Assembly: GCA_003602285.1 (NCBI GenBank)
Contig: QZVU01000006.1
Location: 157,980-221,979, forward strand
DNA: 64,000 nt
Direction of reading: 5' to 3'
Source: Arthrobacter frigidicola
GTDB lineage: Bacteria; Actinomycetota; Actinomycetes; Actinomycetales; Micrococcaceae
The position numbers and the translations under genes were made by a program. The notes under the pieces are model-generated. The model was not told the DNA's origin. It searched no databases and saw only the letters and a program-made list of their open reading frames with translations. Shown here one piece after another: positions 1 to 7,577 of the stretch. The stretch's first letter is position 1. The number at the start of each line of letters is the position of its first letter.

Positions 1-1
1 C

Positions 2-619
2 GTCCTCCTCATGGACGAACCCCTTTCCAACCTCGACGCCCTGCTGCGTCTCAACTTCCGATCGGAGCTGAAGAAAATCGTCAAGGATCTCAAGACGACG
101 ACCGTTTACGTCACCCATGACCAGAGCGAGGCACTTTCCCTGGGTGACCGCGTGGCCGTCATGCGGAAGGGACAGATCGCCCAGCTGGGTGATCCGCTCG
201 ATGTCTACGATGCACCGGCGGACCGGTTCGTGGGCGGCTTCATCGGCTCGCCGCCGATGAACTTCATCAAGGCGGCGGTCTCCGGTGACGGCGGCGCACT
301 GATCGTTGGCGACCAGCGCCTGCGTGCACCGTCCCTGCTGCAGTCCTACTCGAGCACCGACGTCCTGCTGGGAGTCCGCGCCGAAAACGTCGCCGTCGAC
401 ACCCAGCGCTCCTCAGGGGACGTCCCGGGAACGGTCCTGGTGGTCGAACCGATGGGCTCCTCGATCCTGCTCACGGTGGAGGTGGAGGGCCAGACCATCA
501 AGGTCCAGGCACCGCCGACCTTCCGCACCTCCCCCGGCGCCACTATCTGGCTGACCTTCTCCCCGAACAGCATGCGGTTCTACGACAGCGAAACCGCGAT
601 GGCGCTGGTGGCACGATGA
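2..619 (+). CDS. Sugar ABC transporter ATP-binding protein (MsmK/UgpC/MalK family), 5' end outside window
   Basis: This is the C-terminal half of a carbohydrate importer ATPase. The open frame runs in from the left edge with a Walker B and D-loop (LLMDEPLSNLDA), followed by the H-loop (VYVTHDQSEAL). A TOBE/MalK-type regulatory domain follows, with FIGSPPMNFI and LGVRAENVAV typical of the UgpC/MsmK group. The Walker A and signature motifs lie outside the window. The stop overlaps the next ATG by 4 bp, so it is co-transcribed with the glycoside hydrolase. It probably energises uptake of that hydrolase's substrate. ATPases of this family often serve several CUT1 importers, and both other CUT1 systems in this window lack their own ATPase, so sharing is possible. 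Confidence 0.93.
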   Translation, partial: VLLMDEPLSNLDALLRLNFRSELKKIVKDLKTTTVYVTHDQSEALSLGDRVAVMRKGQIAQLGDPLDVYDAPADRFVGGFIGSPPMNFIKAAVSGDGGALIVGDQRLRAPSLLQSYSSTDVLLGVRAENVAVDTQRSSGDVPGTVLVVEPMGSSILLTVEVEGQTIKVQAPPTFRTSPGATIWLTFSPNSMRFYDSETAMALVAR

Positions 620-1977
620 TCACCGAAACCCTCAGCACGGCAGAGCTGCGCGCCGCCGCCATCGAAGTCCTGCGCGTGAACGACCTGGGCACCATGACCA
701 CGGCCGCGCCAAACCTCTACCCGCACATGTGGAGCTGGGATGCGGCCTTCATCTCCATCGGTCTGGCCCGCGTCAGCGTTCCCCGCGCCATCACCGAGCT
801 CCGGACGCTCCTGGCCGCCCAGTGGTCAACCGGCATGATCCCCCACATTGTCTTCACCGACGACGACACCGGCTACTTCCCCGGGTTCGACCGCTGGGGA
901 ACCGCCAACGCCGCGGCGCTGCCGCCGGGGACCCGGAGCAGCGGAATCTGCCAGCCGCCGGTCCATGCGATCGCCCTGCGCCACATCCTCGACCGCGCCC
1001 GCGAGAACGGCGGAAGCGACCAGCAGGCCGCCGAGGCCTTCCTTGCCGAGTCCTTCGACGGCTGGCTCGCCTGGCACCACTGGCTGGCCACCGTCCGGGA
1101 CCCCGACGGCGTGGGCCTCGTTGAGATCCACCACGGCTGGGAATCGGGCTTCGACAATTCTCCGCGCTGGGACGGGCCCTACTCCCGGGTCGTCCCCGGG
1201 GAGGTCGAGCCGTTCACGCGCCGGGACACCCTGCACGTCGCCCATGCCAGCGAGCGCCCCGACGACGCCGAGTACACCAAGTACCTCTGGCTCGTCCAGC
1301 AGATGGCCTCGGTCCGGTTCGACGACGACGCGGTCCGCGAGACGGTCGACTTCCGGGTCCGCGACGTGTTCTTCTCGGGCATTATGGCCGCTTCGAGTGA
1401 GGTGCTTGCCGGGCTCGGGGACGAACTCGGCCGCACCGGAGAGGCCGCCGAGCTCCGGGAGCTGGCCGAACGGTTCCGTGCCGGAGTGGCCTCAACGGTC
1501 GATCCCGCCACCGGCCTGGCCCGTGACTACGATGTGCTGGCCGGCGAGTGGATCTCCACGGACACTGTCTCCGGCTTCGCACCGCTGGTGGCCGGCGGCG
1601 ACCCCGGCCTGCTCGAGCGCCAGCGCGACCTGCTCCGGGGACCGCACTGGATGGGACACCCGGACCTGCGGTTCCCGCTGCCGCCCTCCACCTCTCCCTC
1701 GAGCACGGCATTCCGCCCCCGCACCTACTGGCGCGGACCGGTCTGGCCCTTCCTCAACCTGCTCCTGGGCTGGGCCAGCGCCCGCGACGGCCAGGAACAC
1801 CTCTATGGAAGCCTGCGCTCGGCCTCGCTGGACCAGATCTCGGACCTGAAGTTCGCCGAATACTACGATCCCCTGACCGGAACGCCGCTGGGCAGCTTCG
1901 CCCAGGCGTGGACGGCCGCGGCGGCCCTCGAATGGATCGGTGCACCCGGCGGAACAGATCCGGATACCCCGTCATGA
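616..1977 (+). CDS. GH63-like glucosylglycerate (or mannosylglycerate) hydrolase
   Basis: A 453-residue (alpha/alpha)6-barrel glycosidase of the MGH1/GH63 group, related to mycobacterial glucosylglycerate hydrolase, which releases glucose and D-glycerate. Visible landmarks are WSWD at 39-42, the GWESGFDNSPRWD block at 174-186 with Asp180 as likely general acid, and Glu415 in FAEYYDPLTG as likely general base. From memory, the Mycobacterium hassiacum enzyme uses Asp182 and Glu419, a close positional match. There is no signal peptide, so it acts in the cytosol on an imported substrate. The gene overlaps the ABC ATPase upstream and the glycerate kinase downstream, each by 4 bp. The adjacent glycerate kinase is the main reason to prefer a glycerate glycoside over trehalose or an oligosaccharide. 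Glucose versus mannose cannot be decided from sequence. Confidence 0.82.
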   Translation: MITETLSTAELRAAAIEVLRVNDLGTMTTAAPNLYPHMWSWDAAFISIGLARVSVPRAITELRTLLAAQWSTGMIPHIVFTDDDTGYFPGFDRWGTANAAALPPGTRSSGICQPPVHAIALRHILDRARENGGSDQQAAEAFLAESFDGWLAWHHWLATVRDPDGVGLVEIHHGWESGFDNSPRWDGPYSRVVPGEVEPFTRRDTLHVAHASERPDDAEYTKYLWLVQQMASVRFDDDAVRETVDFRVRDVFFSGIMAASSEVLAGLGDELGRTGEAAELRELAERFRAGVASTVDPATGLARDYDVLAGEWISTDTVSGFAPLVAGGDPGLLERQRDLLRGPHWMGHPDLRFPLPPSTSPSSTAFRPRTYWRGPVWPFLNLLLGWASARDGQEHLYGSLRSASLDQISDLKFAEYYDPLTGTPLGSFAQAWTAAAALEWIGAPGGTDPDTPS

Positions 1978-3122
1978 GAACCGTCCTCGTCGCCAGTGAC
2001 AAGTTCAAGGGCTCCCTGGGCGCCCCCGGCGTGTGCGCCGCCGTCGGCCGCGGCCTGACGGCGCACCGCCCGGACCTGCGGGTGGTGCGCATGCCCATCG
2101 CTGACGGCGGGGACGGAACCCTCGATGCCGCCGTTGGTGCCGGTTACGCCCGGCGGGAGGTGATGGTCACCGGCCCCACCGGGCAACGGCTGGCCGCTGC
2201 TTTCGCCTGGCAGGAGGAGACGGCCACGGCCGTCGTCGAGATGGCCCAGGCTTCGGGGCTCGAAAGGCTGCCCGGTGGAGTACCCGCTCCGCTGGCCGCC
2301 ACAACCTACGGCACCGGCGAGCTGGTGCGGGCCGCTCTCGACGCCGGCGCCAGCCGGATCATCCTCGGTGTCGGCGGCAGCGCCTCGACCGACGGAGGCC
2401 TCGGCTTCCTTGAGGCGCTCGGCGCCCTCGCCGTCAACCGCCGCGGCCGCGCGCTCGGGCGCGGCGGCGGGGCCCTGGCCGACCTGGGTCGGCTCGACTT
2501 CACGACGCTCGATGCCCGGCTCGCCACCTGCCAGGTGATCCTCGCAACCGACGTCGACAACCCCCTCCTCGGGCCCCGGGGCGCGGCAGCGGTGTACGGG
2601 CCCCAGAAGGGCGCCTCGCCCGCCGACGTCGCCGCCCTCGAGGACGGGCTCCGGCACTACGCCGACGCCGTTCACCGTGCCTGCGGGTCCGACCCTAACG
2701 CCAGCGGGGCGCCCGGAGCCGGGGCTGCCGGCGGGCTCGGCTTTGCCGCGCTGGCGGTCCTTGAGGCCACCACCCGGCCCGGGGTCGACGTCGTCCTCGA
2801 ACTCGTCGGGTTCGCCGACGTACTCGCCGGGCTGGGCGAGGGTGACCTGGTGATCACCGGTGAAGGCTCCCTCGACGCCCAGACCCTCAGCGGCAAGGCA
2901 CCGGCCGGGGTGGCCCGTGCCGCCCTGGCGCGCGGCCTGCCCGTCGCCGCGGTCTGCGGGCGGCGGACCCTCACCACCGAGGAACTGCAGGGACTCGGAA
3001 TCGCCCGCGCCTACGCACTGACCGAACTGGAACAGGACCTGCAGAAATCCATCCGCAACGCCGACGCCCTGCTGGGCACTCTCGGCCACCGGATCGCCGA
3101 AGACTGGTTCCCCGCGGCCTGA
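1974..3122 (+). CDS. Glycerate kinase (GlxK/GarK family)
   Basis: A 382-residue ATP-dependent glycerate kinase that makes phosphoglycerate for lower glycolysis. The family's N-terminal ASDKFKGSL motif follows the ATG directly. IADGGDGTL, GVGGSASTDGG and GAAGGLGFAAL are further signatures of the fold, and TGEGSLDAQTLSGKAP near residues 298-314 completes the active site. The ATG at 1974 overlaps the stop of the glycosidase (ATGA); the same frame is open upstream but lies within the hydrolase gene and is not homologous. Coupling to the GH63-like hydrolase suggests it consumes glycerate released from a glycerate glycoside, although glyoxylate-derived glycerate would also be a substrate. Confidence 0.93.
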   Translation: MRTVLVASDKFKGSLGAPGVCAAVGRGLTAHRPDLRVVRMPIADGGDGTLDAAVGAGYARREVMVTGPTGQRLAAAFAWQEETATAVVEMAQASGLERLPGGVPAPLAATTYGTGELVRAALDAGASRIILGVGGSASTDGGLGFLEALGALAVNRRGRALGRGGGALADLGRLDFTTLDARLATCQVILATDVDNPLLGPRGAAAVYGPQKGASPADVAALEDGLRHYADAVHRACGSDPNASGAPGAGAAGGLGFAALAVLEATTRPGVDVVLELVGFADVLAGLGEGDLVITGEGSLDAQTLSGKAPAGVARAALARGLPVAAVCGRRTLTTEELQGLGIARAYALTELEQDLQKSIRNADALLGTLGHRIAEDWFPAA

Positions 3123-3189
3123 CCCGGCGCGGGGCCGGAGGGCCGATCGGCCTGCGGTAGGCTGGACGACCGAACAGGAGGGGACGGAA

Positions 3190-4365
3190 ATGGCTGTTGA
3201 GCGTGTGCCAGCAGGGCTGGGTGGGGCCGCCTCCCACGGCAGCCTCCTTGACCTGATCCGTTCCACCGGCGGCCTGTCCCGCCAGCAGCTGCTGGCGGCC
3301 ACCGGCATGTCGCGTGCCACCCTCTACGAACGCCTCGATGCCCTGGTGCGCCGCGGCCTGGTCTACGAGGCGGAACCGCTCGAGGCCACCGGCGGACGCC
3401 GCTCCCGCAAGATCCGGTTCGACGACCGGGGACGCGTCGTCCTCGCCTTCGCCCTCGGCCAGACCCATGCCACGGTCAGCGTCACCGACACCGCGGGCCG
3501 GCAGTTGCGCACCCGTACGCTGGCCCACCGGATCTCCGAACCGGCCGACACCGTCCTGGGGCCGCTGCTGGCGGCCGGGGCCGAACTGCTGGAGCAGGAA
3601 ACCTCAGAGATCCTCACCGGCGTGGGGGTGAGCCTGCCCTCCCCGGTCGAGGCGGCCACCGGCCACGTGGTCCACTCGACGACGATCCCCGGCTGGCCGC
3701 CGGACGCCGTCGTGACCGCCATCTCCGGGCGCTGGCCGGTGCCCATCGTTATCGAGAACGACGCACGGACCGCGGCGCTGGGCGAACGCGGGACCGACGC
3801 CGAAACCCTCGTCTACGTCAAGGTCGCCACAGGCATCGGCTGCGGAATCGTTGTGGACGGCTCGATCCTTCACGGCGCCCACGGCGCGGCGGGCGACATC
3901 GGCCATATCCGCGTCGCCCCCAACGGACCGGTGTGCAGCTGCGGCCGGCACGGCTGCCTTGCCACCTTCAGTTCGGGGCGCTCCCTAGGCCTGAAGCTCG
4001 GTCCGGCCGGCTACCCCACCCTCCCGGAGATCAGCGCCGCCGCCCGGAGGGATGAACCGGTGGTGATCGACGCACTGACGGCGGCCGCCGACGTTATGGG
4101 CCGGGCACTTGCGACGACCGTCACCACCATCAACCCCGACCGGCTGGTCCTCGGCGGCACCATCGGGGTGCTCCCCGCGTTCGTCGACCAGGTGCGGGAG
4201 CGGGTGCTTTCCGACGTCGTCGGACGGATCGCCGAGGGCCTCACCGTCGAAGGCGGATCGGCGGGCGACGATGCCGCTCTGGAGGGGCTCACCACCCTGG
4301 TGATGCGGAAGGTCTTCGCCCCCGCGGCTATCGACGGATTCCTGCTGCAGTACTCGCTCAGCTAG
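3190..4365 (+). CDS. ROK-family transcriptional repressor
   Basis: A 391-residue protein with an N-terminal winged helix (about 15-65; GLSRQQLLAATGMSRATLYERLDALVRRGL) and a C-terminal ROK domain. The kinase phosphate-binding motif is degenerate (LGQTHATV in place of DxGGTK), so it is a sugar-sensing repressor rather than a kinase. The zinc motif CSCGRHGC near residue 247 is kept, but the usual Glu after GCL is Ala. The start has a strong ribosome site (aggagggg). A TAGGCT -10-like hexamer at 3158-3163 suggests the gene can be transcribed separately from the glycosidase operon. By position it probably controls the glucosylglycerate-type cluster. Confidence 0.88.
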   Translation: MAVERVPAGLGGAASHGSLLDLIRSTGGLSRQQLLAATGMSRATLYERLDALVRRGLVYEAEPLEATGGRRSRKIRFDDRGRVVLAFALGQTHATVSVTDTAGRQLRTRTLAHRISEPADTVLGPLLAAGAELLEQETSEILTGVGVSLPSPVEAATGHVVHSTTIPGWPPDAVVTAISGRWPVPIVIENDARTAALGERGTDAETLVYVKVATGIGCGIVVDGSILHGAHGAAGDIGHIRVAPNGPVCSCGRHGCLATFSSGRSLGLKLGPAGYPTLPEISAAARRDEPVVIDALTAAADVMGRALATTVTTINPDRLVLGGTIGVLPAFVDQVRERVLSDVVGRIAEGLTVEGGSAGDDAALEGLTTLVMRKVFAPAAIDGFLLQYSLS

Positions 4366-4402
4366 CGCGACCAGCGCCCGCAGCAGCGCCCCCGAAGGCG
4401 GC

Positions 4403-5137
4403 TCAGCTCACCGCGTACCGGCGGACGAAGTTGCGCAGGATCCGGGCGGGGTGATCCACCCGCAGACCGCGGGCCCGCCGCATATAGTCTTCGGCCTCCT
4501 CGGGCGGGAAGTACCCGGCGTTGCGGTAGATCGAAATCCGTTCCACCAGGGCCTCGACGTCGAGCTCCGGATGGAACTGGGTGGCGTAGAGGTTTTCCTT
4601 GATCCGAAACATCTGAATGGGACAGGCCGGTGACGAGGCAAGGACCACCGCCCCCCGCGGAGGGGTGGCACAGGCTTCTTTATGGCCGACGAACGCGGTG
4701 AAGGCCTCCGGCACGCCCTCGAGCAGCGGATCCTCGGCGCCCGCTCCGCTGAGCGTCACCGTCGCGGCGCCGACCGGCTCACCGAAGGTCCGATCGATCA
4801 CCGCCCCCTGGTGCCGGCCCAGCGTTCCCACGCCGTAACAGGCACCCAGGAACGGAAAGTCCTCCGCCACGACCTCATCGAGGAGGGTGCCGAGTTCCCG
4901 CTCGACCCGGCGCTGCTCGGCCGATTTCTCCTCCTCGGGATCTGACGAGTTGTAGGGGCTGCCGCCGACAAAGATCCCGGAATACCGCTCCAGGTCGATC
5001 GGCGGAAGCGGTCCCTGCTCCACCCTCACCCGGTGGAGGTCGTCCGGTGCGAGTCCGCCGAAGCGCAGGAAGCCCTGATATTCGCCCTCGGCGGCAGCGT
5101 CGTCGGCACGGGTGGCCAGCAGGAGAAACGGTTTCAC
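4403..5137 (-). CDS. Class I glutamine amidotransferase-like protein
   Basis: A 244-residue stand-alone GATase1 domain, related to the amidotransferase half of GMP synthase. The nucleophile Cys100 lies in FLGACYGVG, and His189 and Glu191 lie in QFHPE, so the triad is complete. The oxyanion/GG region is IFVGGSPYNSS. I chose the GTG at 5137 because homology begins there (KPFLLLATR); the frame stays open upstream without similarity. There is no synthase partner nearby, so the ammonia acceptor is unknown. It may be a gamma-glutamyl hydrolase-like scavenging enzyme. It converges on the ROK repressor gene with only 37 bp between the stops. Confidence 0.85.
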   Translation of the reverse strand: MKPFLLLATRADDAAAEGEYQGFLRFGGLAPDDLHRVRVEQGPLPPIDLERYSGIFVGGSPYNSSDPEEEKSAEQRRVERELGTLLDEVVAEDFPFLGACYGVGTLGRHQGAVIDRTFGEPVGAATVTLSGAGAEDPLLEGVPEAFTAFVGHKEACATPPRGAVVLASSPACPIQMFRIKENLYATQFHPELDVEALVERISIYRNAGYFPPEEAEDYMRRARGLRVDHPARILRNFVRRYAVS

Positions 5138-5175
5138 CCCTCGAATGCTACTGCTTTCCACACGGGGCCGCCGGG

Positions 5176-5219
5176 CCGGACCACCCGGACGCGCCAGCTT
5201 CCCCCACGGGGTGGTCCGG
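5176..5219. other. Inverted repeat with 22-nt loop between divergent genes
   Basis: CCGGACCACCC at 5176-5186 is exactly complemented by GGGTGGTCCGG at 5209-5219. It lies in the roughly 195-bp region between the amidotransferase start and the GNAT gene. It could be an operator pair or an mRNA hairpin. No U-run follows, so terminator function is unlikely. Confidence 0.45.
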
Positions 5220-5332
5220 GCCGATCGGTGCAAGAATTGAAAGGAAAGCGAAAGGACAACGGGCCCGCCGACAGGCGCCGGCAGCCGCGCGAGCGGACCC
5301 TGGTGCCCGGCCCTTCCGATTGAGGACAGCCA

Positions 5333-5695
5333 ATGGACGCAGGGCAGAACGGCAGCGCAGGCGCGGAGGCCCCGCTGCGGGTGATGAATGTCCCCGAACG
5401 CCGCCGCTACGAACTTGTCGAAGAGGGGGCGGGCATCATTGGCTTCACCGACTATCGAGTGCGCCCGTCCTCCAACCAGATCCTGCTCCTCCACACCGAG
5501 GTCGACCGCGCCTACTCCGGCCGCGGACTCGGAGCACAACTTGCCCGCTTCGCCCTCGACGACGCCGGCGCGAGCGGCCTGCGGATCGTTCCGCTGTGTC
5601 CCTACATCGCGACCTACCTCCGCACCCACCATGAATGGGACCACCTCATCGACACGCCAGCCACCTCCGCCCAACCGGAAGCAGATCCTTCGTGA
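5333..5695 (+). CDS. Small GNAT-family N-acetyltransferase (YjdJ-like)
   Basis: A 120-residue minimal acetyltransferase of the YjdJ type. The acetyl-CoA loop is seen as VDRAYSGRGLGAQLARFAL, and the family's C-terminal PLCPYIATYLRTHHEWDHLI block is intact. Substrates of this family are generally unknown. Translation starts at the ATG at 5333, preceded by gagga. The stop overlaps the GTG of the following AhpD-like gene (GTGA), so the two are translationally coupled. No own terminator is visible. Confidence 0.9.
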   Translation: MDAGQNGSAGAEAPLRVMNVPERRRYELVEEGAGIIGFTDYRVRPSSNQILLLHTEVDRAYSGRGLGAQLARFALDDAGASGLRIVPLCPYIATYLRTHHEWDHLIDTPATSAQPEADPS

Positions 5696-6168
5696 CCACC
5701 GATTCCCAGCACCGCACCGCCCGCCGCGTCTTCCTCGATAAGGAAGACCCCGCACTCTTCCGCGCCCTCAACGGCCTGGCCCTGAAGGTCAAGGAAACGG
5801 CCGAAGCAGCGGGCATCGGCGCGGAGCTCTCGGAACTGATCAAGGTCAGGGTCTCCCAGCTCAACGGCTGCGCCTACTGCCTTGACGTCCACACGGAAGA
5901 GGCCCTCGCGGCGGGGGTTTCTCAACGCAGGCTGTCGGTGCTTCCAGCCTGGCGCGACACCGAACTGTTCAGCGAGCAGGAGCGGGCGGGCCTCGCGCTT
6001 GCCGAGAGCGCCACGCTGCTTCCTCCCTCGGAGGTCCTCGATGAGGAACACTCGAAGGCACGGAAGGTCCTGAGCGACGCCGAGTTCTCGGCGGTGAACT
6101 GGATCGCCCTCACCATTGGGGTGTTCAACCGCATCTCAATCATCAGCCGCCATCCCGTTCGGGAGTAG
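5692..6168 (+). CDS. Carboxymuconolactone decarboxylase / AhpD-like protein
   Basis: A 158-residue AhpD-like protein, starting at the GTG that overlaps the GNAT stop. The redox motif C-x-x-C is present in LNGCAYCLDVHTEEAL, with the conserved downstream His. The C-terminal VNWIALTIGVFNRISI block is standard. AhpD relatives with this motif usually work as thiol peroxidase or disulfide reductase partners, so an antioxidant role is likely. The substrate cannot be read from the sequence. The N-terminal residues extending the frame back to 5635 lie within the GNAT gene and are not part of this protein. Confidence 0.9.
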   Translation: MTTDSQHRTARRVFLDKEDPALFRALNGLALKVKETAEAAGIGAELSELIKVRVSQLNGCAYCLDVHTEEALAAGVSQRRLSVLPAWRDTELFSEQERAGLALAESATLLPPSEVLDEEHSKARKVLSDAEFSAVNWIALTIGVFNRISIISRHPVRE

Positions 6169-6193
6169 CGGGTCTCTTCCGGGCCGTCCGGCG

Positions 6194-6241
6194 TGACAGG
6201 GCGTGTCAAGAATTTGACGGGGTAGTAAAGGCGCATAGGCT
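6194..6241 (+). promoter_or_regulatory. Promoter with overlapping TGTCA-type repeats before the XRE/TPR gene
   Basis: A -35-like TTGACG at 6214-6219 and a -10-like TAGGCT at 6236-6241 are separated by 16 nt. Directly upstream, TGACA (6194-6198) and TGTCA (6204-6208) form an inverted repeat. The latter also pairs with TTGAC inside the -35 box (GTCAAGAATTTGAC). The arrangement fits an operator overlapping the promoter, possibly for autoregulation by the encoded protein. Confidence 0.5.
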
Positions 6242-6283
6242 GTCCCCGGGGGCGCACCGGGCTCCCCCGGGGGAGGAATTGGC

Positions 6284-7507
6284 ATGGCATTCGGCGACGA
6301 GCTGAGGAGCGCCCGCACGGCGAAGAAACTCACCCAAAGCGAGCTCGGAGCCGGCCGTTACTCGGCGAGTTACGTTTCGCTCCTCGAAAGTGGCCAGCGC
6401 CAGCCCAGCAAGGAAATGGCCTGGCATTTCGCCGACCTGCTCCAGCTCGACCCGCAGACCGTCCTTGGCTGGATCCGAACCGGGCCCGCCGACGACGGCG
6501 GTGCACTCGCCGCCGCCCTGCAGCACGCCCAGAACGCCTGGGACCTCAAGGACTACGCCCTCGCGGCCTCCGAGTCCGAATATGTGGCCAGCCTGGCCCG
6601 CGAGCAGTCGAATTCGGCGATCTGGTGGCACTTCACCAATCTCCAGGCCGAGGCATACTCGGCCCTGCGGCGCCCCGACCTTGCGGAGGAGACGCTCACC
6701 GAACTGCTCGCCCACCCCCTGACCGGTGAGTGGCCCGAGCTCGAGGCGACCGTGCTGAGCGCGCTCTCCGTTGCGAAACGCGCCACCGGAGCCCTCGACG
6801 AGGCGATCACCCTCGCCCGCTCCGCCGTCGCCGCCGCGTCCTCACTCCCCGACCACTCGGTGACCCGCCTCAAATGCGGATTCATCCTCGTGGCTGCCCT
6901 TTCGGTTCGGGGGGACTACGAAGAGGCCTGGGAGGAAGCCCTTCCACTCACCGACCTCTCAACGGTTCCGGGCCTGTCCTCCCCAACGATCGGAAGGGCC
7001 GGCTGGGTGGTCGGCAATATCGCGTTTCGCCGCGGCGATGTGGAGACCGGCCTGGCCCAGCACGCCATCGCGGCACAGCACCTCACCCCCCACACCGACG
7101 TGGGGCTCTGGGCGCACTTCAATCGGGCCACGGCCTCGGCACGCCTCCTTGCCGGCATCTCGGACGATGCCGTCGAACAGTGCCTCGCCAACGCCGATCT
7201 TGGGTTCCGCATCGCCGGCACGGACTCCGAACGGTCCGAACTGCTGCTCGCCCGGGCGCACCTCCAGTCGCTGCGCGGCGACCTCGGTGCCGCCTATGCA
7301 CTCATCGAACAGGTGAAGGACCCGGAGGACCTCGAGTTCGAATCCGCAGGCCTGAGGGAGCGCCTCCTCGGCCAGTACTACGCCAGCGTGGACGCACCGG
7401 CGCCGGCCCGCAGGCACTACCTCCGGGCGGCCAAGCACTACTCCGACGCAGGGGACCCCGAAACCGCCTCCGAGGTCCTCAACGAACTGCTGGACACCAG
7501 CCTCTGA
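6284..7507 (+). CDS. XRE-type helix-turn-helix regulator with TPR-like C-terminus
   Basis: A 407-residue protein. An N-terminal Cro/CI-type HTH spans residues 3-60 (LRSARTAKKLTQSELGAGRYSASYVSLLESGQ). The remaining 330 residues are helical and Ala/Leu-rich with TPR periodicity (ALAASESEYVASLA, RLKCGFILVAALSVRGDYEEAW, ARAHLQSLRGDLGAAYALIEQ). This architecture resembles actinobacterial regulators and Rgg/PlcR-like sensors in which the TPRs bind a small ligand or peptide. No small peptide gene is obvious beside it, so the inducer is unknown. It is a single gene with its own promoter and a strong hairpin terminator shared with the converging glycosidase. Confidence 0.87.
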   Translation: MAFGDELRSARTAKKLTQSELGAGRYSASYVSLLESGQRQPSKEMAWHFADLLQLDPQTVLGWIRTGPADDGGALAAALQHAQNAWDLKDYALAASESEYVASLAREQSNSAIWWHFTNLQAEAYSALRRPDLAEETLTELLAHPLTGEWPELEATVLSALSVAKRATGALDEAITLARSAVAAASSLPDHSVTRLKCGFILVAALSVRGDYEEAWEEALPLTDLSTVPGLSSPTIGRAGWVVGNIAFRRGDVETGLAQHAIAAQHLTPHTDVGLWAHFNRATASARLLAGISDDAVEQCLANADLGFRIAGTDSERSELLLARAHLQSLRGDLGAAYALIEQVKDPEDLEFESAGLRERLLGQYYASVDAPAPARRHYLRAAKHYSDAGDPETASEVLNELLDTSL

Positions 7508-7511
7508 CCCG

Positions 7512-7569
7512 CAGCTTAATGGAAACCGCCCGCCCACCGGCTCAATGCAGGTGGGCGGGCGGAAGCTGA
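7512..7569. terminator. Bidirectional hairpin terminator
   Basis: CCGCCCGCCCACC at 7526-7538 pairs perfectly with GGTGGGCGGGCGG at 7550-7562. CAGCTT at 7512-7517 and AAGCTG at 7564-7569 extend the stem beyond an internal asymmetry. It lies between two converging stops (7507 and 7578), so it serves both genes. Confidence 0.8.
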
Positions 7570-7577
7570 ACGGCGGC

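Noticed and set aside
1863-3320. 485-codon minus-strand frame over the glycerate kinase
   Set aside because: Shadow frame; the kinase on the plus strand is unambiguous.
3190-4365. ROK protein as a glucokinase
   Set aside because: It has an N-terminal winged helix and a degenerate ATP-binding motif, so it is a repressor.
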